A DNA stretch of 64,000 nt from the NCBI GenBank assembly GCA_023421115.1, contig JAEZUI010000270.1, forward strand, positions 12,927 to 76,926, in the 5' to 3' direction. The translations under genes and the position numbers were made by a program. Of this stretch, positions 48,016-58,411 are shown piece after piece (positions within the stretch are counted from its first letter, which is position 1; every line of letters starts with the position of its first letter). The stretch comes from Bacillota bacterium (lineage in GTDB: Bacteria; Bacillota; Clostridia; Acetivibrionales; Acetivibrionaceae). The notes under the pieces are model-generated. The model saw only the letters and a list, made by a program, of their open reading frames with translations. It was not told where the DNA came from and searched no databases.

Positions 48016-48631
48016 TTTTCCTCACCTTAGCGATCGCCTCCTTGATACTTTTAACATTCATTTTTTTGTTAATACTTTTTATCTGATTTCTAAGAGTATT
48101 CCTTGTTTTGAATAAACTATTCTCCACTTCTTTGCTGGAACACCCTCCTTCAAAGAGCTCAAAAACTTTTCTTTCCTCCAATGACAGATGACTTAGGTGT
48201 TCTTCTCTTTTTAACCTTCGCAATTCATTAATCAAAGCTTGCATTGGTCCTTCCGATCTCATACAGGTTCTTATGGTATTAGCCAGTCCGGCAGCATCAT
48301 TTTTCTCCACATACTGCAAAGCACCTATAAGAAAAGAGTTCTTATAGATTTCCTGATGGGATATAGAAGATAACATAATAGTTCTTATATTCAGTTCATT
48401 AATGATAGCCGCAGCTGCAAATAAACCACCCTGGTTTTCTCCTGCCCCACCGGACAAATTTATATCCATTAAAACAATATCAGGAACAAGCGATCTTGAT
48501 AGTACTAGCGCATCATGTTCATTTGCTGCAGTTCCCACTACTTCCAAATCGTCCTCAAAGGACAGCCTCCTGGCTATAAGACTAATCCATTCCCGATCAT
48601 CATCAACAATAAGAACCCGTATTTTTTCCAT
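48005..48631 (-). CDS. NarL/LuxR-like response regulator
   Basis: The 208-residue protein has a receiver domain (about 4-125; VDDDREW, phospho-acceptor Asp56 in LMDINLSGG) and a C-terminal helix-turn-helix at about 148-203 (LSLEERKVFELFEGGCSSKE; NTLRNQIKSINKKM), near to GerE/LuxR type but divergent. GAGGC lies five bases before ATG 48631, behind the promoter at 48652-48680. It forms a coupled pair with the histidine kinase. Confidence 0.85.
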   Translation of the reverse strand: MEKIRVLIVDDDREWISLIARRLSFEDDLEVVGTAANEHDALVLSRSLVPDIVLMDINLSGGAGENQGGLFAAAAIINELNIRTIMLSSISHQEIYKNSFLIGALQYVEKNDAAGLANTIRTCMRSEGPMQALINELRRLKREEHLSHLSLEERKVFELFEGGCSSKEVENSLFKTRNTLRNQIKSINKKMNVKSIKEAIAKVRKNGF

Positions 48632-48651
48632 TTAGTGCCTCAAATTTTTTA

Positions 48652-48680
48652 ATTATAATTAGCAATTTACATCATAGCAA
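48652..48680 (-). promoter_or_regulatory. SigA promoter of the two-component operon
   Basis: On the minus strand TTGCTA (48680-48675) and TATAAT (48657-48652) are 17 bases apart, 20 bases before the ATG. A second TTGCTA lies within the spacer. The rest of 48681-48836 shows nothing notable. Confidence 0.6.
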
Positions 48681-48836
48681 ATTATAGTAATAATTTATCA
48701 TTATCATCAGTTTAAGTCAATATTTTCGAGGCATTCAGGCATTCAGGGAATATTCATGGTTGGAACATTATTTTTTTGTTAAGTAACAAACACCTAGAAA
48801 TCACGCATTTTTTACCACCAATATACCCTTCTTAAA

Positions 48837-51800
48837 TTACTTCAACTTTTCAAAATACAACTCGGGTAAAATAACCCTAATCTCGTACTCTGAATCTTCC
48901 TTCTGCCAATAAACGATAAACCTGATTTTAGCCTTTTTAGGAGCATAGTTTTTTTGCTTAATAGCCTCGATTTTACTCATAAAGCTTTTTGAAAATTTTA
49001 AAACTATCTGTCCTTTTGAATTAAAGCAGCAGTCCTCATGTGCTGTAAGCTCATCACCACTGTTAAGTTGTGCAATCAAAGGCTGTGTAGATAGAAAAAA
49101 GTCCAGCCACACATCCTTGAAACCAAGCTGCATTGCCAATTGTTTCGGAGGTAAATAAATATTATCGTCTTTTATCATCTCGACATTCTCTACCTTTAAC
49201 GAATTTAAATAATTTCCATTGTAATGAAGGGTCAGGTTTTGTTTAGCCCTTGTCATTGCGACATAGAAAAGCCTTTTAGCTTGATCGGACTCTAAATCAA
49301 ATTGGTTTAAAACCAGATAAACATTGTCAAACTCTCTGCCCTTAGCTTTGTGAATGGTTGAAACAAATATCGTATCCACCTTTTCCCCATAAAAGTCTTC
49401 AAGTTTTGATTCCCGTATAAAAATCTCAATATCTGACTTGTATTTACTCTTAGTATTTGTTGCCTCAAAATCCCTTATGATATTTAGGCATATATCATAA
49501 TTTAAGCTATTTTGAAATTTGTCTTTTAATTTCCGTTTTGCGTTTTCCCAAACTTCTTTGTCTATAATGTACGTAGCTTCACCAAAATTAAGCTGGCTTA
49601 AGAAAAAACGCACCTCTAAAAGGTCAAGAAGGTTAAAGCCTTCATTGGACTGAATAAGTCTTGCCTTAAGTCCTTTTTTAATAAGCAATCCGGCAATCTG
49701 CAACGCCTCGTCATTAGTTCTTGTCAAAACACAGGTTGTTCCACAAAGATCTTCACTCAAAATATCTTTGACCACCGGTGTTATAAGATTACAGCTTTTA
49801 TGGGAAACTAGTTTGATTTTCCCTGTATCTCCCTGTACAGCAAAAATTGGTGTAATTTTTAAGCGGCGAGAAATTTTCTTAACAAATATGTTTGTAAAAT
49901 CAACCAAATTTCTATGACTCCTGTAATTTTCTACAAGCTCGTACATAACTGCATTTTGATCTTTAATCATACTCTCTAAGTACTTTGAACTGGCACCTCT
50001 GAATTCATAAATATTCTGGTCATCATCTCCAACTGCAATAACTCGCATATCCTCGTTTTTTTCCATCAAAGCAGAGATCAATTCAAACTCATCAGCGTCC
50101 ATATCCTGAGCTTCATCTATAACCAAAACAGTCTTTGTAATCCTACCGGTTTCAACTTCACCGTTTCGAATTTTCCTGACGGTCTCTTTTATTATCTCAT
50201 CGGACTTTTCAATTGTTCCCACTCTTCCTAGCAAGTCGAAACAATAGGAATGAAAAGTTTTTATTTCTATAAAATTAGCGGCATTTCCCACAAGCTTTAG
50301 CAGGCGTTTTTTAAACTCCGTTGCAGCAGCTCTAGAGAAAGTTACCATAAGCAGTTGATCATGTTTGACATCTTCCATCAGCAGCAAGGATGCAAGTTTA
50401 TGAACTAAAACACGAGTCTTTCCGCTTCCTGGTCCTGCTGCCACAACAATATTCTTTGTTTTGTTATCTGTAATGATATTTAATTGAGCTGGCGATAACT
50501 CCCCAAAAAGCTGCTTGAATTTGGCGGGAGTGATATTTCTTTTAATTTCATTCTGGCGACTCCCTCCAAAGTACTTATTTAGGAAGGAGGAGTAATTCAA
50601 TTGAAAGTAATCATCTACAAACTTGAGAGCAGCTTGATAATCACTCGCCATTTTCCTGGCATATTCGCCCACAATATGAATTTGCTGCACTTTGTTTTCA
50701 TAATACTCCTTAAGCTTTTGATAATCCTCAACCTTATAACGTTTTTTATTGTCGAGCTCTATGCGCCGTATCTCCATAGGATTATACAGCACCATAAAAC
50801 CACCCTCTATCTTCAATGCTCCTATTTTAGATAAGTAGAATAGCGCATCCTCTATGTCTTGAATACTGCTTTCAAAATTAAACATTGTAAGTCTTAAGTT
50901 AAATTCATCTTTCACTTCAAAAACCGAAAACTCAACCATCACTTCGTCTTTCGCAGCTTCATCCTGTTTTATACTTTCCTCGCTCTTATCATAAAGATAC
51001 TCTAAGACAAACTGTGACAGCTCATGTCTTTTTAAGAGCTTATCTTCAAGCATTTCCCTTTCTAGAAGAGAAACTACAGCAATATGGTTTGTAGAAAATC
51101 CTGTACCTTGGCGTTTTATCCAACTTTTTATAACCCACAGGTTTAAGATGGTTTTAATATCACGAGGGGTTACGCCTTTGCAGCCAAAACTATCAGCCTG
51201 CTCATTAAGTTCTTTTATGTGATAAGTATTTTCCTCGGTTGAAAATATCTTTACAAGAAAATTTTCTATTTTAATATAGGTTTTTAATATGCTAAGAGAA
51301 CGGTTCTTACTGTCCTTTTTGTTTATAAATGCACCCAAATCCTTTGTAAAGGCTAAAATTTTTTCTTCACGAAGTAGATTTACAATATGGATTATTTCCT
51401 CCTTTTCAATACCTAAACGCTCTGAAATATAATCCACTCTTGCTTCTGCTTCTTCTCGTAAAGCATTTTTTCTACTCTTGCTGGAAATAAGACTCTTTAT
51501 TATACGAATTGCCTTTTCTTTCTCCCTATCATCAAACTTATCTGAAGAATTAATCTTTTCTATTGCCTCTATTGCATTTTTAGCTAGAATACTATCAGCA
51601 AAAATTCTTGGCATATTTTGTCCCCGTTTTATATATCCTGCCTCTTCTAATGCAGCAATAGCTGTTCTTATCCTAGTTTCTATATCACCCATGTTTTCAT
51701 CCCATCCAGCTTTTTTTGCAACTTCCAATGCCGACTGGGACACACGTGCTCTATGCCTTGTAATATCTTTAATGGCTTTCCATACTTGCTGGATTTCCTC

Positions 51801-53642
51801 GATATTTATCTTGGTTTGGTTTAACAATATAAAATGCTTGTTCAAATCTTCATCATTAAACAACACATAGCAGTCGGCAGATATGTTTTCATCCCTTCCT
51901 GCCCTCCCGGCTTCCTGAACATAGTTTTCAAGGGAGTCGGAAATTTCATAGTGAATAACCATGCCCACATCCTTTTTGTCTACTCCCATCCCAAAAGCAG
52001 ATGTCGCAACCATTATATCAACTTCACCGCTAATAAATTCATCCTGATTTTTACTTTTTTCCTGCTTATCCATTTTACCATGGTACGGCTTTGAAGGATA
52101 ACCGTCCCTGGTCAAGCGTTCTGCTAGATCGTATGCTTTCTTTGTACGTGAGACATAAATTATGGTAGGGCATTTCTTTTCCTCAAGTAAATTCCTTAAG
52201 GTATTATATTTTTCTTCGCCATTATTTTTTTCAAACACTTTGTAATGAAGGTTGCTTCTAGATGCCTTAGAAGTAAAAAGCTCCATATCAATAGAAAGCT
52301 TTTCTCTAAAGTATTGACGGATATCCTCAATTACTTTTTGCTTTGCTGTCGCTGTAAAGCAGGATACCGGTATGCCATCCTCAAGATTCTTTTTCTCCTG
52401 TAAGGATTTTATAAAGTCTCCTATATACAAATAATCAACCCTAAAATCCTGCCCCCACGCCGAAAAACAATGTGCCTCATCAATTACAAACCTCACTACG
52501 TTTCTTCCTAACAACAAACGTTCAATAGTCCTTGAACGTAATAATTCCGGTGAAATGTACAGAATAGATGCAGAGCCGTTTTCAACTCTTTCAAGAGACT
52601 TAGCCCTTTCAATGGGATCTAGCAAACCGTTTATAGTAACAGCATCTGTGATCCCTGATTTTTCCAAATTGTCAACCTGATCCTTCATTAGTGATTGCAA
52701 GGGAGAAATTACAACTGTCAAACCCTTTGAACTCACTCCACACATTAATGCAGGTACTTGAAAGGTAATGGACTTTCCACCGCCGGTTGGAAATACAGCA
52801 AGAAGAGATTTTCCGTCAACAGCAGCTTTCACAGCCTTCTCCTGCAATGCTTCCCCTGCATATTTCCTATAGGAATCAAAGCCAAAAAAACGTTTCAATC
52901 CTTTATAAATATCAAGTGCCTCGCTACAGTATGCGCACCCCTCTAAACATGGCTTTCCTCTAAGTAAAAACATCACCTTGTCAACTGCTGGGTAATTTTT
53001 TAGTACCCAGGGCGGAGTAATGGAATAACGGTTTCGTGCATTTATCAAAGCTAAAGAATAAGCTAATTCAATGGGATAATCTGTTACCAAATTCTTAAGA
53101 TCTGCCTTCTCACAAATGTGAGTACTAAACTTATCATAGATAGTTTTATATAGGTCTATAACATTTTCATTGAAGCCTACAAATTTAAAGAAGGAGCTAA
53201 ACTCCTTTTTATCTTTTAGTAACGCATAAAAAATTCGTTTTAAAGCATTATCTAAGTTATTAAATGCTGAAACTTCATCGAAAAAAAGATCTCTTGCTTT
53301 CATAGAATCATTCAAGGGATTATTGAGCTCTTCCGTTTGAAGTTTATCATCCTTTAGCAGGGCATGATAAGGTCTTGTAGGAAACAGTAATGGCGAAAAA
53401 TACAAGGTGTCTATATAATTCAGGTCATCAATGGAATCTTTATAAATTGTATTGTGCAAATATTTAAAATCATGATTAAATATGTTATGACCACAAACAT
53501 ATTCCGACCCTCTAATAAATTCCACAAAACCAACTACAGAAGCAGCGTGAAAGGGAGCTCCATTTTCCTTAACAGCTCCGATATCAAGAACTTTTCCCCT
53601 ATTTGGATCAATCTCGGTATCAAAAAAGACAATAGAGTTCAT
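48837..53642 (-). CDS. Triple fusion: DnaQ-like exonuclease-RecQ helicase-UvrD helicase
   Basis: The 1601-residue protein starts with a DEDD exonuclease fold (VFFDTEID at 4-11, GHNIFNHDFKYLH near 51), then a RecQ-family SF2 helicase (FPTGGGKS near 286, VIDEAHCFSAWGQDFR near 388, ATSAFGMGVDKKDV near 540). A winged-helix/HRDC-like middle region runs to about 1040. A UvrD/PcrA-type SF1 helicase follows (AAGPGSGKTRVL near 1070, VLVIDEAQDMD near 1177, STIHKAKGREFDNVYL near 1430). The Cys-rich CLEGCAYC segment near 235 may bind zinc before RecQ. All three motif sets look intact. It probably acts in DNA repair or recombination at stalled forks; a defence role is possible. It is apparently monocistronic. 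Confidence 0.9.
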   Translation of the reverse strand: MNSIVFFDTEIDPNRGKVLDIGAVKENGAPFHAASVVGFVEFIRGSEYVCGHNIFNHDFKYLHNTIYKDSIDDLNYIDTLYFSPLLFPTRPYHALLKDDKLQTEELNNPLNDSMKARDLFFDEVSAFNNLDNALKRIFYALLKDKKEFSSFFKFVGFNENVIDLYKTIYDKFSTHICEKADLKNLVTDYPIELAYSLALINARNRYSITPPWVLKNYPAVDKVMFLLRGKPCLEGCAYCSEALDIYKGLKRFFGFDSYRKYAGEALQEKAVKAAVDGKSLLAVFPTGGGKSITFQVPALMCGVSSKGLTVVISPLQSLMKDQVDNLEKSGITDAVTINGLLDPIERAKSLERVENGSASILYISPELLRSRTIERLLLGRNVVRFVIDEAHCFSAWGQDFRVDYLYIGDFIKSLQEKKNLEDGIPVSCFTATAKQKVIEDIRQYFREKLSIDMELFTSKASRSNLHYKVFEKNNGEEKYNTLRNLLEEKKCPTIIYVSRTKKAYDLAERLTRDGYPSKPYHGKMDKQEKSKNQDEFISGEVDIMVATSAFGMGVDKKDVGMVIHYEISDSLENYVQEAGRAGRDENISADCYVLFNDEDLNKHFILLNQTKINIEEIQQVWKAIKDITRHRARVSQSALEVAKKAGWDENMGDIETRIRTAIAALEEAGYIKRGQNMPRIFADSILAKNAIEAIEKINSSDKFDDREKEKAIRIIKSLISSKSRKNALREEAEARVDYISERLGIEKEEIIHIVNLLREEKILAFTKDLGAFINKKDSKNRSLSILKTYIKIENFLVKIFSTEENTYHIKELNEQADSFGCKGVTPRDIKTILNLWVIKSWIKRQGTGFSTNHIAVVSLLEREMLEDKLLKRHELSQFVLEYLYDKSEESIKQDEAAKDEVMVEFSVFEVKDEFNLRLTMFNFESSIQDIEDALFYLSKIGALKIEGGFMVLYNPMEIRRIELDNKKRYKVEDYQKLKEYYENKVQQIHIVGEYARKMASDYQAALKFVDDYFQLNYSSFLNKYFGGSRQNEIKRNITPAKFKQLFGELSPAQLNIITDNKTKNIVVAAGPGSGKTRVLVHKLASLLLMEDVKHDQLLMVTFSRAAATEFKKRLLKLVGNAANFIEIKTFHSYCFDLLGRVGTIEKSDEIIKETVRKIRNGEVETGRITKTVLVIDEAQDMDADEFELISALMEKNEDMRVIAVGDDDQNIYEFRGASSKYLESMIKDQNAVMYELVENYRSHRNLVDFTNIFVKKISRRLKITPIFAVQGDTGKIKLVSHKSCNLITPVVKDILSEDLCGTTCVLTRTNDEALQIAGLLIKKGLKARLIQSNEGFNLLDLLEVRFFLSQLNFGEATYIIDKEVWENAKRKLKDKFQNSLNYDICLNIIRDFEATNTKSKYKSDIEIFIRESKLEDFYGEKVDTIFVSTIHKAKGREFDNVYLVLNQFDLESDQAKRLFYVAMTRAKQNLTLHYNGNYLNSLKVENVEMIKDDNIYLPPKQLAMQLGFKDVWLDFFLSTQPLIAQLNSGDELTAHEDCCFNSKGQIVLKFSKSFMSKIEAIKQKNYAPKKAKIRFIVYWQKEDSEYEIRVILPELYFEKLK

Positions 53643-53794
53643 GCCACTCCCCCTGATAAAGCCTTTGAACTACTAGTAAAATTGCCCTTATATTTAATTA
53701 TAGTGCCTTTATTCTTTTAGGTCAAATTAATATAGTTTTTTACATGTTCTGGGATCTTTTATAAAATTTTATGCCCATTATGGGTATCAAAGCG

Positions 53795-55441
53795 TTACTG
53801 CAAAAAATCCACAGCTTCTTCTATTATTTCTTCCGGAAATCCTATATAGTCTAAAAGTTTTATTGCATTGCTCGAAGTTGATGCACCATTATAAATCTTA
53901 TAGTCAAAAGTAATATCCTTATCTTTTATTTGTTCACGAAAGTGATAGTTCTCGTATATTTTATCTAGAATTCTTGTAAGCTCAAGGTCATGTGAGGCAA
54001 CAAAAGCAATACAATTCTTTTCACTCAGATATCTTAATATCGCTGCTGATGCCGCAATTCTCTCTTTTGTATTTGTTCCTCTTAAGATTTCATCAATTGT
54101 ACATATTACAAACCTATTTTGAGACAAGCCTTCTATAATTCGCTTCAAATACTTAATTTCTTTAATATAATAGCTTTCTCCCGCCATCAAATCATCCCGT
54201 ACTGCCATAGAAGTAATAATTTGTGAAAGAGGTAGACTCATTTTTTTAGACATACACGTATGTATGGAATGAGCAAGGATTACATTTACCGCAACCGCTT
54301 TTATGAATGTTGATTTGCCCGATGCATTTGATCCTGTAACAATACAATTTCTATCTATAGATATTGTATTGTATACGGGATTATCAATCAGAGGGTGATA
54401 AATTTCCTCTGCTTCGATCTTGTGTTCTTCAATAAATTCTGGAATGCAAAATAAGGAAACACTTTTTCTAAATGAGGCTACGGCTATTGCCATATCAATT
54501 TCTCCAACCTTTTTATATAACTGCATAAACTCATTTTTTTGCTTCTTTAAAATACGTATAATTTGATCATATTTTATAAAATCCCACAAAGTCACACCAA
54601 TTAAATAATCATACATAATTGAGACTATTTCTCCTGATAAATATGCATCTTTTCTGCTTTTCATCATGCTTACACTACGTGAAATCCCTTTAAATATATC
54701 AACTTCTTTCTTTAAGTCATGAAACGTATTTTCATATGAAAACTTATCAGTATCTGCAATTCGATTTGCCGTTACTATTAATGCTCCAATACTATAAAGA
54801 GTATCTAGTTGATTGTCATAGGTATGCTTGCTCTTTAAATAAATAAGCAAATTAATAGTAAATATTATACCAGTAATGTAGAGCAGATTTAAATTCTGCA
54901 AAAGAATTGCCGGAAGAACTGAAACAGCCAACAACATCAACATTAATCTATATTTCCACCCTGCTATTTCAAATGCTTCCAAATTCGCCATAAATTTAGG
55001 CAAATAATAACTGTGGTCATCTTTTCTGATACTACATAAAAGAAATTGAATTTCTTCTCTTTGCTTATCATCCAATGAAAAAAAACAAATTTTATCTTCC
55101 AACACTTTCATATCTAAATTGTTTTTAGGCAGGCAGTGAAGTGAAGAATACAATACCTGTTCTCCTACAAAAGAATTGCAACTGTTAACCCTTGCAAAAA
55201 CATTATCCATTTCCAAGTCATTCCATGTAACATCGTCTACTTTTTCATCCTTTGAAATTGAGTTTGCATATTCTCTCCAATAATAACCTATTTTTTCAAA
55301 GTCAAATTCAGCTTTTTCAGGCTTTTTTCCAAACTGTTCCTTTATACCTCTACGAAGCTTTCTTATTCTTATATTTCGTTCATATGCGCTCGAAAGTGCC
55401 ATTAGAATCAAAATGCCTGTAACTATTACTATGAAGTGCAT
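53795..55441 (-). CDS. Membrane-anchored MutS-related ATPase
   Basis: The 548-residue protein begins with a transmembrane helix (about 2-18) and has two more hydrophobic segments (about 165-205). The C-terminal half is the MutS domain V ATPase: GSNASGKSTFIKA (Walker A, near 369), TIDEILRGTNTKERI (Walker B with conserved DEILRGT, near 448) and FVASHDLEL (near 485). The MutS mismatch-recognition domains are absent. Such proteins occur in clostridia and Bacteroidetes beside unknown membrane partners, and their role is not established. ATG 55441 follows GGAGACAAAAAT. A 137-base internal piece of the gene is duplicated at 59651-59787. Confidence 0.85.
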   Translation of the reverse strand: MHFIVIVTGILILMALSSAYERNIRIRKLRRGIKEQFGKKPEKAEFDFEKIGYYWREYANSISKDEKVDDVTWNDLEMDNVFARVNSCNSFVGEQVLYSSLHCLPKNNLDMKVLEDKICFFSLDDKQREEIQFLLCSIRKDDHSYYLPKFMANLEAFEIAGWKYRLMLMLLAVSVLPAILLQNLNLLYITGIIFTINLLIYLKSKHTYDNQLDTLYSIGALIVTANRIADTDKFSYENTFHDLKKEVDIFKGISRSVSMMKSRKDAYLSGEIVSIMYDYLIGVTLWDFIKYDQIIRILKKQKNEFMQLYKKVGEIDMAIAVASFRKSVSLFCIPEFIEEHKIEAEEIYHPLIDNPVYNTISIDRNCIVTGSNASGKSTFIKAVAVNVILAHSIHTCMSKKMSLPLSQIITSMAVRDDLMAGESYYIKEIKYLKRIIEGLSQNRFVICTIDEILRGTNTKERIAASAAILRYLSEKNCIAFVASHDLELTRILDKIYENYHFREQIKDKDITFDYKIYNGASTSSNAIKLLDYIGFPEEIIEEAVDFLQ

Positions 55442-55619
55442 ATTTTTGTCTCCAATTCATCTACCTTTACACCTGTTTTTTATGTGTCTACTATATGAAT
55501 TATTAACAACTCAAAGTTTTACAGATATAAGTATAATATAGTTAGTTTACACTATATTACCACTAATAAAGAAGAAAAGAAATGGTAAAACAATTTAAAC
55601 ATGCAACATTATCATAAAC

Positions 55620-55665
55620 AAATGTGTTTGATGGACAACCTTTGAGTTGTCCATCAAACACATTT
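55620..55665 (-). terminator. Perfect 20-base-pair hairpin downstream of the chemoreceptor gene
   Basis: Arms 55620-55639 and 55646-55665 are exact complements around a six-base loop. The stem ends with TTT on the minus-strand side. It lies 69 bases past the chemoreceptor stop. The length and perfection exceed an ordinary terminator. Confidence 0.7.
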
Positions 55666-55733
55666 TAGAGACCATTTATTTAACTTCAAAGTATACTTTA
55701 TATAGGGTTAAGTTTTAGTTATACAATCAACAA

Positions 55734-58289
55734 TTAGTATTTACCATAGTCACTTTCACTCATGTTTATAGGTAATTTATTGTTATATCTTGATGTCCTT
55801 GATTTGCCTTTATTCTTTTTTTTCTTTCCCGTTTCAAATACTTTTTCAACTTGCTTCAAAATTTCCGGTTCAATATTATATGAGTTCCTAGCATATCTCT
55901 CATGAGTATTTTTGTTTTTAAGCTTGAATCTACCAACCAAGTCTTTAAGTACTTCTGCCTGCCCTGACATTTCTTCACTCGCAGCAGCACTTTCCTCAGC
56001 GGTTGCAGAATTATTCTGAATAGTTTGCGATACTTGATTTACACCTATATTTATCTGTACAATGCCATTAGCCTGCTCACTTGTAGCAGCCGCAATTTTG
56101 TTTACAAGATTTGATGCTTCTGCTATTCCCAATACTATATCATTGAGAGCATTCGCAGTATCTTTTGCTATTTTTAAGCCATCCTCTGTTTTCATAATCG
56201 AACTTTCAATAAGCGCTGTTGTCTCTTTTGCAGCACCGGCACTTCTAGCTGCAAGATTCCTAACTTCATCAGCTACAACAGCAAAGCCCTTACCGTGTTG
56301 TCCTGCTCTAGCTGCTTCTACAGCAGCATTCAAGGCTAATATATTAGTCTGGAATGCAATTTCATCTATGACCTTAATTATCTTTGAAATATTGCCAGAG
56401 GCATTACTTATGTCAGTCATAGCCTTAAGCATTTCTCCCATTTGAGTATTACCATCGATAGCACCTTCTTTTACTGTAACTGCTACGGCACTAGCCTGTT
56501 CTGCACTTTCAGCATTATTTCTCGTCTGTCCGGCTATTTGCTCCATTGATGCAGTCAATTCTTCAACTGTACTTGCCTGTTCTGTAGATCCCTGTGAAAG
56601 TATCTGAGCTGAATTCGAAATCTGCTTTGCACCATTTGCAACCTGCAGTGCAGCATCATTAATCTCACCTAAGACATCATTAAAGGAATTTATTATATTG
56701 TCAAGAGATGCCTTTATTTTTACAAACTCACCTTTGTAATTGCTTGTAGTCAAGACGTCAAAATTACCTTCTGACATTTGTGTCAATACTCTTGTTATTT
56801 CATCCACGTACCCCGAAAGTGCATCTATTGTAGAGTTAAGAGAATTTTTTATCATCGCATGGTGACCCTTGTACTCGCCCCTCACCTTCACGTTCAAATT
56901 CCCCTCTGACACCTCGGATAAAACTTCCGCAGCTTCTTTTACTGGCTGTATTACAACATCAAGAGTTCTATTTATACCATCTATAATTTCTTTATATTCA
57001 CCCTCGAATTTATCAGAATTGCCTCTTACATCCAAATCACCCTCTATGGAAGCAGCAGTTATCATTTTCACTTCACTTACAAGTCCTTTTATTGAATGTG
57101 AAACTGACAGCATACTTTTTGAAAGTGTATCCTTATCAGAATTCAATTTTATATCTATACTCAAGTCACCTTTTGCAATTTCCTCTGCCACATAGGACTT
57201 TTCCTGCAAGCTTGAAATGATATTATTCATTGCCACAGACAATTTTCCTATCTCATCCTTAAAATTTAAATACTCCTTTGGAATCTTTACATCCAAATCA
57301 CCAGTTGCCAATTGATCGAGGTTTTCTGTTATGCAAACTATAGGCTTTGATATTCTCCTTGAAAAGATAAAGCCGATTAGTGACGCAAGTATTACTATTA
57401 AGAGTTCAGTTATTCCTACCAGAGTCCACATCTGCGTCAATGGAGCCATAATCTCACTTTCCTCAGCAGCACCCACCAATACCCAGTTTGTTTCATTTAT
57501 AACAGAATAAGCGCCTATCATCTTTTTACCTTCAAAACTATATTTAACTACAGAAGACCCTATAGTTTCACCTTTCTTAAGAGTTGAAAGCACATCAGAA
57601 ATCTCCTGTATTTCATTGGGTTTCCCTATTTTCCCATTATCCGCTATCCAAACATAGTTGCCCTGTTTATCAACAACGAATCCTATACTTGTTTTTGCAT
57701 TATTTACTCTTAAATTAATCATATGATTTGCTAAATGCTCCGCTTTTATAGGAGTTGCAACAAAACCGATAAATTTATTATTATCTGGATTGATAATAGG
57801 CTCGGTGAATACAACAATAGGTCTTCCTGTCTTTTTTGAAATTAGTGTCTCACTTATCTGCGTCTTTCCTGTTGATATTGTTTCTTTTGCATAGTCTCTG
57901 TCACTTAGGTCTGCACCTAGCATGTCGGGGTCAGAATTAGCAATTATAACAGCATTTACATCCGCAATAAATGAACCTTCCAGCACAGGATTTTCCTTTG
58001 CGTATTCCGACAATAATTCATTTATGTTTTTTACATTATTAGGTGTATTATCTCCTGATAACATTTTTAATACAGTTTCGTTTTTAGTAAAAATATTAGG
58101 ACGAATCCGTTCCTTAGCTATAACTTCTGATATAATATCTCTCTCCTGGTTAACTATAGAAAGTGCCGCTGTTTCTGTCTGCATAATCTGAATGCTGTTT
58201 GATTTAAAGTAAATAAATATACCTGCTGTTAGTACTGCTAAAAAAAGTAACGCGGTAATGGTCAGTGTCAATTTAATTTGAATTTTCAT
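55734..58289 (-). CDS. Methyl-accepting chemotaxis protein with Cache sensor
   Basis: The 851-residue protein has transmembrane helices at about 5-27 and 280-305, an extracytoplasmic dCache-type sensor between them, HAMP at about 306-360 and two more HAMP-like repeats to about 560. The signalling domain (about 600-815) contains the hairpin tip FQTNILALNAAVEAARAG and FAVVADEVRNLAARS. The C-terminal tail is Lys-rich and ends without a CheR-binding pentapeptide. It relays ligand binding to CheA/CheW. The FIST gene is 122 bases upstream on the same strand. No SigD-type promoter was evident in front of it. Confidence 0.9.
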   Translation of the reverse strand: MKIQIKLTLTITALLFLAVLTAGIFIYFKSNSIQIMQTETAALSIVNQERDIISEVIAKERIRPNIFTKNETVLKMLSGDNTPNNVKNINELLSEYAKENPVLEGSFIADVNAVIIANSDPDMLGADLSDRDYAKETISTGKTQISETLISKKTGRPIVVFTEPIINPDNNKFIGFVATPIKAEHLANHMINLRVNNAKTSIGFVVDKQGNYVWIADNGKIGKPNEIQEISDVLSTLKKGETIGSSVVKYSFEGKKMIGAYSVINETNWVLVGAAEESEIMAPLTQMWTLVGITELLIVILASLIGFIFSRRISKPIVCITENLDQLATGDLDVKIPKEYLNFKDEIGKLSVAMNNIISSLQEKSYVAEEIAKGDLSIDIKLNSDKDTLSKSMLSVSHSIKGLVSEVKMITAASIEGDLDVRGNSDKFEGEYKEIIDGINRTLDVVIQPVKEAAEVLSEVSEGNLNVKVRGEYKGHHAMIKNSLNSTIDALSGYVDEITRVLTQMSEGNFDVLTTSNYKGEFVKIKASLDNIINSFNDVLGEINDAALQVANGAKQISNSAQILSQGSTEQASTVEELTASMEQIAGQTRNNAESAEQASAVAVTVKEGAIDGNTQMGEMLKAMTDISNASGNISKIIKVIDEIAFQTNILALNAAVEAARAGQHGKGFAVVADEVRNLAARSAGAAKETTALIESSIMKTEDGLKIAKDTANALNDIVLGIAEASNLVNKIAAATSEQANGIVQINIGVNQVSQTIQNNSATAEESAAASEEMSGQAEVLKDLVGRFKLKNKNTHERYARNSYNIEPEILKQVEKVFETGKKKKNKGKSRTSRYNNKLPINMSESDYGKY

Positions 58290-58411
58290 AGGAACTCAAT
58301 CCTTTCAATTGGATAAAATTATACAATCTACTACACTTTATTTACTGGATTATTTTAAAGAAATCAACATATCCAAATTAAAGGTCAATTTTTATTTAAG
58401 TACAGAAGGAA

